Below are positions 7,259 to 16,585 of a stretch of 43,658 nt of DNA, one piece after another (within the stretch, counting starts at the first letter, position 1; the number at the start of each line of letters is the position of its first letter). The notes beneath the pieces are model-generated. The model searched no databases and was not told the DNA's origin. It saw only the letters and a program-made list of their open reading frames with translations. Source of the stretch: DASQBT01 sp049578545. GTDB taxonomy: Bacteria > Pseudomonadota > Gammaproteobacteria > Burkholderiales > Thiobacillaceae. Location: contig JBAUMF010000031.1 of the NCBI GenBank assembly GCA_049578545.1, forward strand, positions 1 through 43,658, in the 5' to 3' direction. Position numbers and translations under genes: made by a program.

Positions 7259-9013
7259 TCACCTTGACGCGTCAACTGTGTTAACCAAGGTCGCCGGATC
7301 CAGGGTCTCCATTGCCTGATGATGGCTGAGAAAGACCTGTCCACGCAGATGCTTTAGGAAATGCGTATTTTTTAGTTTGTCCATCACCGGCCCTTTGACT
7401 TCGGAAAGGTGCAGAATCACCCCCATATCCTTGAAACTGGCCTCGATGCTTTCCAAACTCTCCAGTGCGCTTGAATCAATGTCATTGATCGCGCTAGCCT
7501 GCAATACCACATGTTGCACGCCGGGACGGTCCGCCACAAGCGCGAGTAAGGCGTCTTCAAGATAACGCGCGTTAGGAAAATACAGACTCTCATCTACCCG
7601 AAGAGACAGTACTGATTCGCTCTGGATCACCTCGTGTCGCAGAATGTTGCGGAAATGATCGGTGCCGGGAACACGACCGGTAACCGCAATATGCGGCTTG
7701 CTAATCTTGGCCAGCAACAACAGGATGGAAAGCAACACCCCAGTCAGCACACCCATTTCGACGCCTGCCATCAGTACGACGATGACGGTGGCTGCCACCG
7801 CAGCAAAATCGGCTTTGGAGTAGTTCCATACCTCACGAAATATGTCGAAGCGGACTAAGGACAGCACAGCTACAATAATGGTGGCAGCAAGCGTCGCTTG
7901 CGGCAGATTTGCGAGATAGGGCGTAAATGCCACCGTTACGATCAATATCCCTACGGCGGTAAATACCCCGGCCAGCGGTGTTTCCGCGCCGGCGTCGAAA
8001 TTGACCACCGAACGTGAAAATCCTCCCGTGACACTGTAGCCTCCGGAGAGCGCGGATGCGATGTTGGCAGCACCCAGGCCCATCAGCTCCTGATTGGGGT
8101 CAATGCGTTGGCGGCGCTTGGCGCCCAGCGTGTGCCCCACCGAAACCGACTCGACGAAACCAATCAGGGCAATCAGGAAGGCGGGTACCAGCAAGGACTT
8201 GATTTGTATCAGATCCAGCGAAGGCAGCGTTAGTGACGGCAGACTGCCAGGAATATGGCCTACCACTTTCACACCTCGCGCCTCCAAATCGAACAGCGAT
8301 ACCACGAGTGTCGATACGATCACTGTCAACACTGGTCCTGCCTTGACTGCGATATCCGCCACTCGTTGCGACAAACCCACCGCCATGAGCGTGGCTTTGC
8401 CATACTTGCGCACCCCTAACAAAAACACCAAGCACAGCACACCGATGAGCAGCGTGATTCTATTCGTGGTTGCCAAAGACTTGTAAAGGCTGGGGATGAT
8501 GGTGACCAATGTTTCCCCTTTGGCGCTTACACCGAATAAATGTTTGAGTTGGCCGGCTGCGATCAGGACAGCCGAGGCAATGATAAAGCCGGAAACCACA
8601 GGATGGCTTAGCAGATTGCCTATCGCACCTGCGCGAATCAGGGACAGCAAGACCAGCATTGCGCCGCCGAGAAAAGCCAGCATGATCGAAGCTTCATAAA
8701 ATGCTTGCGTACCCTGCATCGCCACGTGTCCTGCCGCAGCAGCAGACATCAGGGACGCGACGGCCACCGGCCCGACCGCGAGTGTGCGACTGGTACCAAA
8801 CAATGCGTAGCCAACCAGCGGCAGGATGCTGGCATACAAACCGACTTGCGGCGGCAGATTGGCCAGCATGGCATAGGCAAGGCTCTGCGGAATCAACATC
8901 ATGGTCACGATGATCGCTGCAACAAGATCATTGGCGAACCACTCGCGGTGATACTGGCGCCCCCAGTTGAGCCAAGGCAAATAGCGACTCAGCGAGCCAA
9001 CATTATTTGACAT
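7259..9013 (-). CDS. SulP-family anion permease with C-terminal STAS domain
   Basis: A 584-residue inner-membrane transporter. About 11-12 hydrophobic segments lie between residues 25 and 430, with family motifs LIPQSLAYAMLANLPPQVGLY and LFGTSRTLAVGPVAVASLM near the N-terminus. A cytoplasmic STAS domain follows (about residues 440-560, INDIDSSALESLESI). The ATG at 9013 is preferred because it is preceded by GGGGGAGAG; an in-frame ATG at 9046 has no such site. SulP members carry sulfate, bicarbonate (BicA-like) or other anions, and the substrate cannot be read from sequence. The downstream carbonic anhydrase gene hints at bicarbonate, which is inference. Confidence 0.9.
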   Translation of the reverse strand: MSNNVGSLSRYLPWLNWGRQYHREWFANDLVAAIIVTMMLIPQSLAYAMLANLPPQVGLYASILPLVGYALFGTSRTLAVGPVAVASLMSAAAAGHVAMQGTQAFYEASIMLAFLGGAMLVLLSLIRAGAIGNLLSHPVVSGFIIASAVLIAAGQLKHLFGVSAKGETLVTIIPSLYKSLATTNRITLLIGVLCLVFLLGVRKYGKATLMAVGLSQRVADIAVKAGPVLTVIVSTLVVSLFDLEARGVKVVGHIPGSLPSLTLPSLDLIQIKSLLVPAFLIALIGFVESVSVGHTLGAKRRQRIDPNQELMGLGAANIASALSGGYSVTGGFSRSVVNFDAGAETPLAGVFTAVGILIVTVAFTPYLANLPQATLAATIIVAVLSLVRFDIFREVWNYSKADFAAVAATVIVVLMAGVEMGVLTGVLLSILLLLAKISKPHIAVTGRVPGTDHFRNILRHEVIQSESVLSLRVDESLYFPNARYLEDALLALVADRPGVQHVVLQASAINDIDSSALESLESIEASFKDMGVILHLSEVKGPVMDKLKNTHFLKHLRGQVFLSHHQAMETLDPATLVNTVDASR

Positions 9014-9100
9014 TTCTCTCCCCCATATTTTGCAAAATAAAGCCATCCATTGATCTTCTTGCCTGAGCCCTGGTTATTCACAGGGTGTCAAAACGATTCG

Positions 9101-9868
9101 TCATTCCACATTAAGAAACAGCCTCCTGAAATTCCGGCTGGTGACCTCCCCAACTTCTTCAACTGAAATACCCTTCAGCCGTGCAATTTCCTCAGCAACG
9201 TATTTGACATAGCCCGGTTCGTTGGTCTTGCCGCGATAAGGCATGGGCGCAAGGTAAGGCGAATCAGTTTCGATAAGCATGCGATCGAGCGGTACGGCCT
9301 GGGCGACTTCCTTCAAATCCTTGGCGTTCTTGAACGTGACAATTCCGGAGAAGGAGATGCAGAAGCCCAGGTCCATGGCCGCCTTGGCCACCGCCATGCT
9401 TTCCGTAAAGCAGTGCATAACGCCACCCACCTCGCCTGCCTTTTCTTCCCCCATTATGGAAAGCGTATCAGCCGAGGCAGCGCGGGTGTGAACGATAAGC
9501 GGCTTGCCGGACTCGCGCGCCGCCCGGATGTGCACGCGGAAGCGATCTTGTTGCCAGATCAGCGGGCCAGGCGTTCGGTAGTAGTCCATGCCGGTTTCGC
9601 CGATGGCGACGACTTTTGCATTGTCAGCCAGTTTCACAAGATCCTTAACCGTCGGTTCGGTACAGCCTTCATGATCCGGATGCACGCCGACCGAGGCATA
9701 GAGATTGTTACGACTTTCAGCGATGGCGAGCACTTGGGAAAAGCTTTCCAGATCTACGCTGATGCATAGCGCGTGGCTGACCCGGTTATCCTGCATGCGC
9801 TGGTAGACATCTGGCAAGCGGCCAGCAAGGTCAGGAAAGTTGAGGTGGCAGTGTGAATCAACAAACAT
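9101..9868 (-). CDS. tatD: TatD-family metal-dependent hydrolase
   Basis: A 255-residue TIM-barrel metallohydrolase of the TatD DNase family (3'-5' exonuclease activity is known for E. coli TatD, and several paralogues exist). The metal-binding motifs are in order: DSHCHLNF at the N-terminus, GETGMDYY near residue 95, IVHTRAA near residue 130, MHCFTE near residue 155 and IETDSPYLAP near residue 205. It follows pilZ in the same direction, but a terminator lies between them. The gene therefore probably has its own promoter or depends on read-through. It is also close to YcfH/TatD-like proteins encoded beside holB in other proteobacteria. Confidence 0.93.
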   Translation of the reverse strand: MFVDSHCHLNFPDLAGRLPDVYQRMQDNRVSHALCISVDLESFSQVLAIAESRNNLYASVGVHPDHEGCTEPTVKDLVKLADNAKVVAIGETGMDYYRTPGPLIWQQDRFRVHIRAARESGKPLIVHTRAASADTLSIMGEEKAGEVGGVMHCFTESMAVAKAAMDLGFCISFSGIVTFKNAKDLKEVAQAVPLDRMLIETDSPYLAPMPYRGKTNEPGYVKYVAEEIARLKGISVEEVGEVTSRNFRRLFLNVE

Positions 9869-9899
9869 CGCTTTAAGTGTAAGGGTCCGGAATGAGGCA

Positions 9900-9924
9900 T
9901 AAAAAAGCCGCGAATATCGCGGCC
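9900..9924 (-). terminator. Rho-independent terminator after pilZ
   Basis: On the minus strand GCCGCG-ATATT-CGCGGC (9923-9907) forms a perfect 6-bp stem followed directly by a run of six T (9906-9901). It sits between pilZ and tatD and would close the long minus-strand operon that includes tmk, holB and pilZ. Confidence 0.88.
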
Positions 9925-9949
9925 TCTAGAATAACAAATTGCTGTTCGA

Positions 9950-10324
9950 TCACATCGTGTGGGTTGAGCGAGCGCTCTTCAGGTTCCCGCCCAGCAGGCC
10001 TTCAATCTTGTTGCGAGCCTGGTGGCCACTTTCGTTGGCCAGGAACTGGACACCAACACCCTGTGCCCGTCCGCCATGGGCGCCGGCAGGAGTAATCCAC
10101 ACCACCTTGCCTGATACCGGCAGTTTGGCCGGATCTTCCATCAGGGTCAAGAGCATGAAAACCTCTTCGCCAACCCTGTAGGCCTTGTTGGTAGGAATAA
10201 ATAATCCACCACCCTTGATGAATGGCATGTAGGCGGCGAACAGGGCGGATTTTTCCCGGATGGACAGGGAAAGCACACCAGGGCGCACTATTGTCGTGGG
10301 GTCTGCAACTGCTTTTTCGCTCAT
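9950..10324 (-). CDS. pilZ: Type IV pilus PilZ-domain protein PilZ
   Basis: A 124-residue single-domain PilZ protein needed for type IV pilus biogenesis in Pseudomonas and relatives. It matches the PilZ orthologue group along its length: GVLSLSIREKSALFAAYMPF, GGGLFIPTNK and KVVWITPAGAHGGRAQG, with a C-terminus ending STHTM. Like other true PilZ proteins it lacks the RxxxR and D/NxSxxG residues that bind cyclic di-GMP. It lies 2 bp beyond holB, the standard holB-pilZ order, and is the last gene before a strong terminator. Confidence 0.96.
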   Translation of the reverse strand: MSEKAVADPTTIVRPGVLSLSIREKSALFAAYMPFIKGGGLFIPTNKAYRVGEEVFMLLTLMEDPAKLPVSGKVVWITPAGAHGGRAQGVGVQFLANESGHQARNKIEGLLGGNLKSARSTHTM

Positions 10325-10326
10325 GC

Positions 10327-11319
10327 TTAACCTTTGTCATCAAACAAGGCCCGGTAATCCAGTAACCAGGACTCGATCTGCAGCGGCCGGTTGAGTGGAT
10401 GTTCCGACCACCGGCCGTCTTCCGCATGTTTGCGGCTCAATTTCAACAGGCCACGCAACTGGGCCTTGCCAGCCAGTTTGTCCAGCTCTGCGCCGTAATC
10501 CGGATTGAACCGGACCGGTGCCTTGACTGCCCTTGCCAGAAGATCTGCCAGCCACTTGTAGGACAAACCGTACCACAACAGCGCGGGAAATCGTCCCCAG
10601 TCTTCGCCTGCGGCCGCGAAATCCAGATTCTGCGGGGCTGCGAGCGCATCGAGCACCATTCGGCGCTGCACCCTGGTTTCTTCTTCGTTCCATGCCAACG
10701 CAGCCAATGGTGAGCCCCCTGCCGAGGCCAGTCTGACCTCGGGCTGATCCACGCCCTGCTCTTGCAGCCATTCTGTTGCCAAAGCCGGGGCGGGCAAAAC
10801 AATATCCTGCCGGTGGCAGCGGCTGCGCAGGGTGGGCAGCAAACTCCGAACCTGGTGGCTAACCAGAAGGAACAATGTATTTAACGGCGGCTCCTCCAGT
10901 ACCTTTAGCAGGGCATTAGCGGCCGCCCGGTTGAGGTTGTCGGCGGGATCGATGAAGATGATGCGACGGCCACCCCGGTAGGAACTCAACTGGGCAAATT
11001 CAATGGCTCTGCGGGCCTGATCAACGGTGATTTCGGTTGCCATGCGGACATCGCCGTCCCTCGTCTCCTTTTCTTCAAGGGTCAGGTAAAGCCAGTCCGG
11101 ATGAGTGCCGGCATCAAACCAGTGGCAGGCCTGGCACTGGCCGCAGGCTTCGCCCTTGGTCGCAGGAGATTCGCACAACAACGTTTTTCCCCAATCTTCA
11201 GCGAGGGCCTGCTTGCCCACCCCTTTGGGTCCGGTCAATAGCACAGCATGAGGCAGATGGCTATTCAGGCCCAGCAGGCGCTGGCGGTCAGCGTCCTGCC
11301 ACGGAAAGGTACCTGTCAT
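10327..11319 (-). CDS. holB: DNA polymerase III delta-prime subunit
   Basis: Clamp-loader subunit of the replisome, 330 residues. It shows the AAA+ Walker A-like segment LLTGPKGVGKQALAE near residue 35 and a zinc-binding cysteine cluster (C...C..C..C in CESPATKGEACGQCQACHW). The segment IIFIDPADNLNRAAANALLKVLEEPP near residue 120 is in the Walker B/sensor region, and LVSHQVRSLLPTLRSRC follows. Its start overlaps the tmk stop by 4 nt (ATGA), which suggests translational coupling, and pilZ follows after 2 bp. The gene is intact. Confidence 0.96.
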   Translation of the reverse strand: MTGTFPWQDADRQRLLGLNSHLPHAVLLTGPKGVGKQALAEDWGKTLLCESPATKGEACGQCQACHWFDAGTHPDWLYLTLEEKETRDGDVRMATEITVDQARRAIEFAQLSSYRGGRRIIFIDPADNLNRAAANALLKVLEEPPLNTLFLLVSHQVRSLLPTLRSRCHRQDIVLPAPALATEWLQEQGVDQPEVRLASAGGSPLAALAWNEEETRVQRRMVLDALAAPQNLDFAAAGEDWGRFPALLWYGLSYKWLADLLARAVKAPVRFNPDYGAELDKLAGKAQLRGLLKLSRKHAEDGRWSEHPLNRPLQIESWLLDYRALFDDKG

Positions 11320-11933
11320 CGGGCGAGGGCCTCCAGTATGGTTGCCAGTTCGTGCTGGATGTCAGCAATGGCCTGATCAGCATTGATTACCCTTATTCGC
11401 GCTGGCTCGTGATATGCCCGGGTCAGATAGGTATCACGCACCCGCCCGAAAAAGTCATGTGCCTCCAGCTCAAAACGATCAGCCTCGCGGGCCTGATTTC
11501 GACGCTGGGCTGCAATATCGGGGGAAACATCGAATATCAGGGTCAGGTCGGGCTTGAAACCATGCAATACCCAGTTTTCCAGTTGCTGAAGGCGACTTTC
11601 TGCGATACCCCTGCCACCGCACTGGTACGCATAGCTTGCATCGGTGAAACGATCGGAAATCACCCAGTCACCACGCTCAAGCGCGGGTTTGATAACCTGT
11701 TCGACATGTTCCTTGCGCGCAGCGAACATCAACAGGGCTTCCGTATCCGGAAGCATGGTGCCGCGATGCAAAAGCAGTTCACGCAAACGTTCACCCAACT
11801 CGGTTCCACCGGGCTCGCGGGTCAAGACAACCCGCCTGTTCTTGTCGCGCAGGACTTGGGCGAGGAAATCCAGATGGGTACTTTTGCCCGCCCCATCGAC
11901 GCCTTCCAAAGAGATGAATTTGGCTTTACTCAT
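11316..11933 (-). CDS. tmk: Thymidylate kinase
   Basis: Phosphorylates dTMP to dTDP for dTTP synthesis. The 205-residue P-loop kinase shows ISLEGVDGAGKSTHLDFLA at the N-terminus, VLTREPGGTELGE (the DRX-type substrate loop region) near residue 40, VISDRFTDASYAYQ near residue 95 and LIFDVSPDIAAQR near residue 135. It lies 11 bp after mltG and overlaps holB by 4 nt. This is the common mltG-tmk-holB order. The gene is intact. Confidence 0.97.
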   Translation of the reverse strand: MSKAKFISLEGVDGAGKSTHLDFLAQVLRDKNRRVVLTREPGGTELGERLRELLLHRGTMLPDTEALLMFAARKEHVEQVIKPALERGDWVISDRFTDASYAYQCGGRGIAESRLQQLENWVLHGFKPDLTLIFDVSPDIAAQRRNQAREADRFELEAHDFFGRVRDTYLTRAYHEPARIRVINADQAIADIQHELATILEALAR

Positions 11934-11944
11934 TATTCTTGGAA

Positions 11945-12931
11945 TTATCGCTGATATCGATTCACCGCCCTGTTGTGTTCAGCCAGGTTGTCAGAGAATA
12001 CATGGGTGCCATTTCCCCTGGAAACGAAATACAGTGCCCTGGACTGAACGGGATGCAGCGCGGCCATGATCGACGCTTCACCAGGCATGGCGATGGGTGT
12101 TGGCGGCAGGCCCTTGCGGGTGTATGTGTTGTACGCCGTATCACGCTCCAGATCAATTTTGCGCAGGTTGCCATCGAATTTTTCTCCCAGCCCGTAGATG
12201 ACCGTAGGATCGGTTTGCAGGCGCATGCCAAACTTCAGCCGATTTAGAAACACCGCTGCAATCAGTGGGCGTTCTTCTGGCTCACCGGTCTCCTTTTCAA
12301 TAATTGACGCCATGATCAGGGCATCATAGGGGCTTTGATAGGGCAAGCCCGCTACCCGTGTTTCCCAAGCCTTGTGCAACTTGGCCTGCTGAACGCGATA
12401 GGCGCGTCGAAGAATGTCCAGGTCGGATGCCCCCGGGCTGAAGAAATAGGTGTCGGGGAAGAACAGGCCCTCGAGGTTCGACTCCTTTGCACCAACAACC
12501 GCAAGCAAAGCTTCATCGTCCAGGGTCTCGCTGTCATGGCGCAGTTCGGAGCACGCATTGAGAGCAGAACGGACTTCGCGGATGTTCCAGCCTTCGATGA
12601 AGCGGATCGCGGCCTGGGTAACCTCTCCGCGCTCCATTTTCCGGTAGAGCTCGACCGGAGTCATTGGCACATCAATGGTATATACGCCCGCCTTAATGTT
12701 TGCGGACTTGCCCATCAGGCGTCCCAGAATGCGGAACGCCAGCGGATGATCGATAATCCCCACTTTCCCGAGCTGCACGGCAATACCCTTGAGGCTGGTG
12801 CCTGGAATGACGACAAATTGTTGTGGAAGGCTCTTGGCTATCAGCGGCTGCTGGGAGTACCACGCCAGCCATCCCATCCCGGCTGCAAGCACCAGCAATA
12901 TCAACACAAACAGCCTTTTAATCGTTTTCAT
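11945..12931 (-). CDS. mltG: Endolytic murein transglycosylase MltG
   Basis: A membrane-anchored lytic transglycosylase that cleaves nascent glycan strands and sets their length. The 328-residue protein has an N-terminal transmembrane segment (LFVLILLVLAAGMGWLAWY, about residues 8-26) and a LysM-like part. The YceG catalytic domain carries the active-site Glu in ASIIEKETGEPEERPLIAAV near residue 215. The segments TDPTVIYGLG and NTYTRKGLPPTPIAMPG are diagnostic. It overlaps the end of pabC by 14 nt and is followed by tmk. Confidence 0.96.
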   Translation of the reverse strand: MKTIKRLFVLILLVLAAGMGWLAWYSQQPLIAKSLPQQFVVIPGTSLKGIAVQLGKVGIIDHPLAFRILGRLMGKSANIKAGVYTIDVPMTPVELYRKMERGEVTQAAIRFIEGWNIREVRSALNACSELRHDSETLDDEALLAVVGAKESNLEGLFFPDTYFFSPGASDLDILRRAYRVQQAKLHKAWETRVAGLPYQSPYDALIMASIIEKETGEPEERPLIAAVFLNRLKFGMRLQTDPTVIYGLGEKFDGNLRKIDLERDTAYNTYTRKGLPPTPIAMPGEASIMAALHPVQSRALYFVSRGNGTHVFSDNLAEHNRAVNRYQR

Positions 12932-13739
12932 TCAAGCAAGTTCTTAGTTTTCCAGCCCAACCGTTGGAGCCGCAGCTTATATCTTCAATCATCCTGATTC
13001 GCCAAACTCCCATTAAGCTGTTACACAGGCAAACTTCGTCCGCATTGTAGATATCGTGTGGACGCATCTGGGTAACGCAAACGGTCATTCCGGTTCGAAG
13101 GCACGCCCGCATGATACGCATTCGCGCCACACCCGCAATACCACATTGGCTAAGGTCTGGCGTAAATAGGGTCTTGCCTCGAATTACCAGAATATTACTC
13201 ATGACCCCGCCAACCACCCATCCGGTTTCATCCATCAGCAAGCCTTCAGCGATTCCTGGATCGGACCATTCGGCTCTTGCGATGACGTTTTCCAGCCGGT
13301 TGAGATGCTTGATTCCAGCTAGCCTGGGCTGATGACCGAGTTTAAGTGAACACCAGCGGACCTTGATCCCTTCCGTCGAATATGCGGCAGGGTAATCCGG
13401 CAAAGCAAACGCCTGAACAATGCGAGTGGGTCTTGCATCAACCGGTCGAGCATAACCGCGTGATCCGGTTCCGCGAGTGAGGATCAGCTTGATGACACAA
13501 TCGACATCCTGAGAAACTTCCAGGCACTCGGTTCGAAGCAGATCCTCTGGAGGGCAGGCCAGACCCAATGCCTGAGCATCCGATGCGAGTTTTGCATACT
13601 GATCCGCCCACCAGTCAATCCGGCCAGGCCGCGCGCGCATGGTGCGGAACACACCGTCACCATACTGAAGTCCGCGATCCAGGGGATGAAGACGTCTAGT
13701 CTGCTTGCCGTCGACAAGTACAGGCCCTTCAGACTTCAC
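12918..13739 (-). CDS. pabC: Aminodeoxychorismate lyase
   Basis: A PLP enzyme of fold type IV that converts 4-amino-4-deoxychorismate to p-aminobenzoate and pyruvate, for folate. The 273-residue protein has DRGLQYGDGVFRTMR near the N-terminus, the PLP lysine in GIKHLNRLENVIAR near residue 148 and MDETGWVVGGVMSNIL near residue 180. The apparent start is a GTG inside the end of pabB (11-nt overlap), so it is likely coupled to pabB translation. It also overlaps mltG at its 3' end. Confidence 0.93.
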   Translation of the reverse strand: MKSEGPVLVDGKQTRRLHPLDRGLQYGDGVFRTMRARPGRIDWWADQYAKLASDAQALGLACPPEDLLRTECLEVSQDVDCVIKLILTRGTGSRGYARPVDARPTRIVQAFALPDYPAAYSTEGIKVRWCSLKLGHQPRLAGIKHLNRLENVIARAEWSDPGIAEGLLMDETGWVVGGVMSNILVIRGKTLFTPDLSQCGIAGVARMRIMRACLRTGMTVCVTQMRPHDIYNADEVCLCNSLMGVWRIRMIEDISCGSNGWAGKLRTCLNEND

Positions 13740-15039
13740 TCTTCACTTCCCGTTTAAGCGTATTCAACAAGCCTCGTGCCTTTACACGAGTTTCTTCAAG
13801 TTCTTTCTCAGGTATGGAATCCGCCACAATGCCGGCGCCCGCCCTAAAGCTGATCCGCTTGCCCTTGATCAGGAAAGTGCGAATAAGGATGTTCAGATCC
13901 AGAGTGCCATCAAGATTAATGTAACCGAGGCTCCCGGTATACGCACGACGTGGCTCCCCTTCCAACTGGTGGATGATTTCCATGCTTCTCACCTTGGGAC
14001 AGCCAGTGATGGTGCCGCCGGGGAACAAGGCCCGTATTACCTCCCTTACTTTCACGCCCGCTCTCAATCTGCCCGATACGGTCGACTCGATATGATGAAC
14101 ATGGGTATAAGTTGCGAGTTCCATCAAGGCATCCACCTTCACCGTGCCAGGTTGGCAGATACGCCCAAGGTCGTTGCGTTCAAGGTCAACCAGCATGACA
14201 TGTTCGGCTCGTTCCTTGGGATGCGTGGCCAACGCTTTACGCAAGGTACTGTCCTGCTCGCGCGAGAAGCTGCGCGGATGGGTGCCCGCAATGGGCCGGG
14301 TAAGTACCAGGCCGCCCCGGTCCACACGCACCAATCGCTCGGGAGAGGAACTGACGATTTTCCAGTCACCCATATCCAGCAAGGCCGAAAATGGCGCGGG
14401 GTTGCGCTGCATCAAGCGGCGAAACAGCGCCGATGCAGAAACCTTTTCGGCACATTTCGCACGCCAGCTACGGGAAAGATTCACCTGAAATACATCCCCG
14501 GCGCGGATGTACTCCTGAATCCTGCTCACGCCATCAAGAAAACCTTGTCCGGGTTCTTCATCAATGTCCAGTAGACTTGGCAGCGAATCATTGATTGATG
14601 CAACTGGTCTGGCCAAATCAGCAGACAACGTGTCGATCAGATCATCTCTGCCAGCTTCGGCCATGAGCCAGGTCCGGCTACCTCGCTGCAGAATTGCGGC
14701 GGGGATACGAGCCAGCCAGATCAGGGGAAACTCTTCGTTATCAGGTGTCCGGCCGATGCGGGGTTCCAGAGTGGCCCCCAATTCATAGCTCAGGCTGATG
14801 AGCCAGCCGCCACGAAACGGTATCCCCTTTTCGTTGCGGTTTGTCTGTTGAATTTCAGGCAGGCTTGCGGCAGCTTCCGTAGCGTTATGCCCATAAAAAC
14901 TGCGGACGTAATCAGGACAGGCGAACAGGATGCGCCACCCGTCCTGGCCGCCAGTGTCAAACAATGCTGGATAGCGATCGGGATACGAGGCTTGAAGTGC
15001 CAGTAGATCGGGCTGCCCCTCCCAGTCTTTCAGAGTCAT
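13729..15039 (-). CDS. pabB: Aminodeoxychorismate synthase component I
   Basis: Makes 4-amino-4-deoxychorismate from chorismate with an amidotransferase partner (PabA), which is not in this window. The chorismate-binding domain has GDVFQVNLSRSW, SSSPERLV, the PabB-type motif PIAGTHPR, HVMLVDLERNDLGRI, FPGGTITGCPKVRSMEII and YTGSLGYINLDG. The PIAGT motif separates it from anthranilate synthase TrpE. The ATG at 15039 is preferred: the longer frame begins at 15108 inside fabF, and its extra 23 residues look non-conserved. It is 28 bp behind fabF and overlaps pabC. Confidence 0.93.
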   Translation of the reverse strand: MTLKDWEGQPDLLALQASYPDRYPALFDTGGQDGWRILFACPDYVRSFYGHNATEAAASLPEIQQTNRNEKGIPFRGGWLISLSYELGATLEPRIGRTPDNEEFPLIWLARIPAAILQRGSRTWLMAEAGRDDLIDTLSADLARPVASINDSLPSLLDIDEEPGQGFLDGVSRIQEYIRAGDVFQVNLSRSWRAKCAEKVSASALFRRLMQRNPAPFSALLDMGDWKIVSSSPERLVRVDRGGLVLTRPIAGTHPRSFSREQDSTLRKALATHPKERAEHVMLVDLERNDLGRICQPGTVKVDALMELATYTHVHHIESTVSGRLRAGVKVREVIRALFPGGTITGCPKVRSMEIIHQLEGEPRRAYTGSLGYINLDGTLDLNILIRTFLIKGKRISFRAGAGIVADSIPEKELEETRVKARGLLNTLKREVKSEV

Positions 15040-15067
15040 GGCCGCGCCGGAAACTGAGTATGAGGGA

Positions 15068-16300
15068 TCAGGCCCGCTTGAATACCAGGCTGCCGTTCGT
15101 GCCGCCAAAGCCGAAGTTGTTCTTCAACGCCGCATCGATTTTCATTTCCCTTGCGGCATTTGCGCAGTAGTCGAGATCACACTCTGGATCCTGCTCGAAG
15201 ATATTGATGGTGGGGGGCGAAACCTGATGATAAACCGCAAGTGCGGTTACAACCGACTCAAATCCGCCTGCGCCGCCAAGCAGGTGACCGGTCATGGATT
15301 TGGTGGAATTAACCACTAGTTTTCGAGCGGCATCACCCAAGGCCAGTTTGATGGCTTCAGTTTCGTTCCTGTCCCCCAAGGGCGTCGAAGTGCCATGGGC
15401 GTTGATGTATTGAATGTCACCGCGATTGACTCCGGCATCGCGCAGTGCGTTCAACATGGAACGCCTTGGCCCATCGGTGTCCGGCGCGGTCATGTGGTAG
15501 GCATCGCCGCTCATGCCAAAGCCGGCGACTTCGGCGTAGATTCTTGCCCCGCGCGCTTTCGCGTGTTCATACTCCTCCAGCACCATGACCCCGGCACCTT
15601 CGCCCAGCACAAAGCCATCCCTGTTCTTGTCCCAGGGCCGGCTGGCCGTGGCCGGATCATCATTGCGGGTTGAAAGCGCCTTCGCGGCAGCAAAACCGCC
15701 AACGCCCAGGGGCGATACGGCAGATTCCGCCCCGCCCGCAACCATCAGGTCGGCGTCATTGTGCTCGATCATGCGTGCACCCAAGCCAATGGCGTGCAAA
15801 CCGGAAGTACAGGCAGTAACTACCGCGAGATTCGGCCCCTTCATTCCATACATGATGGAAAGGTTGCCCGAAATCATGTTTATGATCGAGCCCGGAATAA
15901 AAAAAGGTGAAATCTTGCGAGGACCGGACTCGAGATAAGCATTATGCGTATCCTCGATCAACGGCAATCCGCCGATGCCCGAGCCGATATTGACCCCAAT
16001 GCGCTCAGCGTTTGCCTCGGTTATCTCGATACCTGAATCACGAACGGCCTGAATTCCGGCTGCCATGCCGTACTGGATAAAGATATCCATACGGCGGGCA
16101 TCCTTGGCGCTGATGTATTCAGTCGGGTCAAAATTCTTCACCTCTCCTGCCATTTGCGAGGCAAAAGGGGCTGGATCGAAACGCGTAATCCGGTTGATGC
16201 CGGATTTTCCTGCCAAGATGTTATCCCAGGCTTCCTTGATCGAGTTACCGACCGGGGAAATAAGTCCGAGGCCGGTGATGACAACACGTCTTTTGGACAA
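15068..16300 (-). CDS. fabF: 3-oxoacyl-ACP synthase II (KAS II)
   Basis: A condensing enzyme that elongates acyl-ACP with malonyl-ACP. The 410-residue thiolase-fold protein has catalytic Cys in VTACTSGLHAIG near residue 163 and the two His in NAHGTSTPLGDRNE near residue 300 and KSMTGHLLGGAG near residue 338. It ends with NNFGFGGTNGSLVFKRA. It follows acpP after 27 bp and precedes pabB in the same direction, the standard acpP-fabF order. Confidence 0.98.
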   Translation of the reverse strand: MSKRRVVITGLGLISPVGNSIKEAWDNILAGKSGINRITRFDPAPFASQMAGEVKNFDPTEYISAKDARRMDIFIQYGMAAGIQAVRDSGIEITEANAERIGVNIGSGIGGLPLIEDTHNAYLESGPRKISPFFIPGSIINMISGNLSIMYGMKGPNLAVVTACTSGLHAIGLGARMIEHNDADLMVAGGAESAVSPLGVGGFAAAKALSTRNDDPATASRPWDKNRDGFVLGEGAGVMVLEEYEHAKARGARIYAEVAGFGMSGDAYHMTAPDTDGPRRSMLNALRDAGVNRGDIQYINAHGTSTPLGDRNETEAIKLALGDAARKLVVNSTKSMTGHLLGGAGGFESVVTALAVYHQVSPPTINIFEQDPECDLDYCANAAREMKIDAALKNNFGFGGTNGSLVFKRA

Positions 16301-16327
16301 GGTGAATCTCTAGAAAATTGGAGTAAA

Positions 16328-16561
16328 TCAGCCCTTGTGGCTGTTCACGTAATTGATGGCCTGCTGTACGGTAGTAATCTTTTCTGCGTCTTCATCCGGG
16401 ATTTCGCACTCGAATTCTTCCTCGAGAGCCATTACCAGTTCTACAGTATCCAGGGAATCGGCGCCCAGATCGTCCACGAATGAAGATTCGTTCTTGACAT
16501 CCCCTTCGTTGACGCCAAGCTGTTCAGCGACGATTTTCTTGACACGTGCTTCGATATCCAT
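16328..16561 (-). CDS. acpP: Acyl carrier protein
   Basis: A 77-residue acidic carrier. Ser in DDLGADSLDTVELVMALEEEF (near residue 37) receives phosphopantetheine. A strong AGAGAGGATAA ribosome site precedes the ATG. It sits between fabG and fabF. The 93-bp gap to fabG carries a GNRA hairpin and a weak promoter candidate, consistent with separate high-level expression of acpP. Confidence 0.99.
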   Translation of the reverse strand: MDIEARVKKIVAEQLGVNEGDVKNESSFVDDLGADSLDTVELVMALEEEFECEIPDEDAEKITTVQQAINYVNSHKG

Positions 16562-16585
16562 TGTTTATCCTCTCTGGTTGGAACA

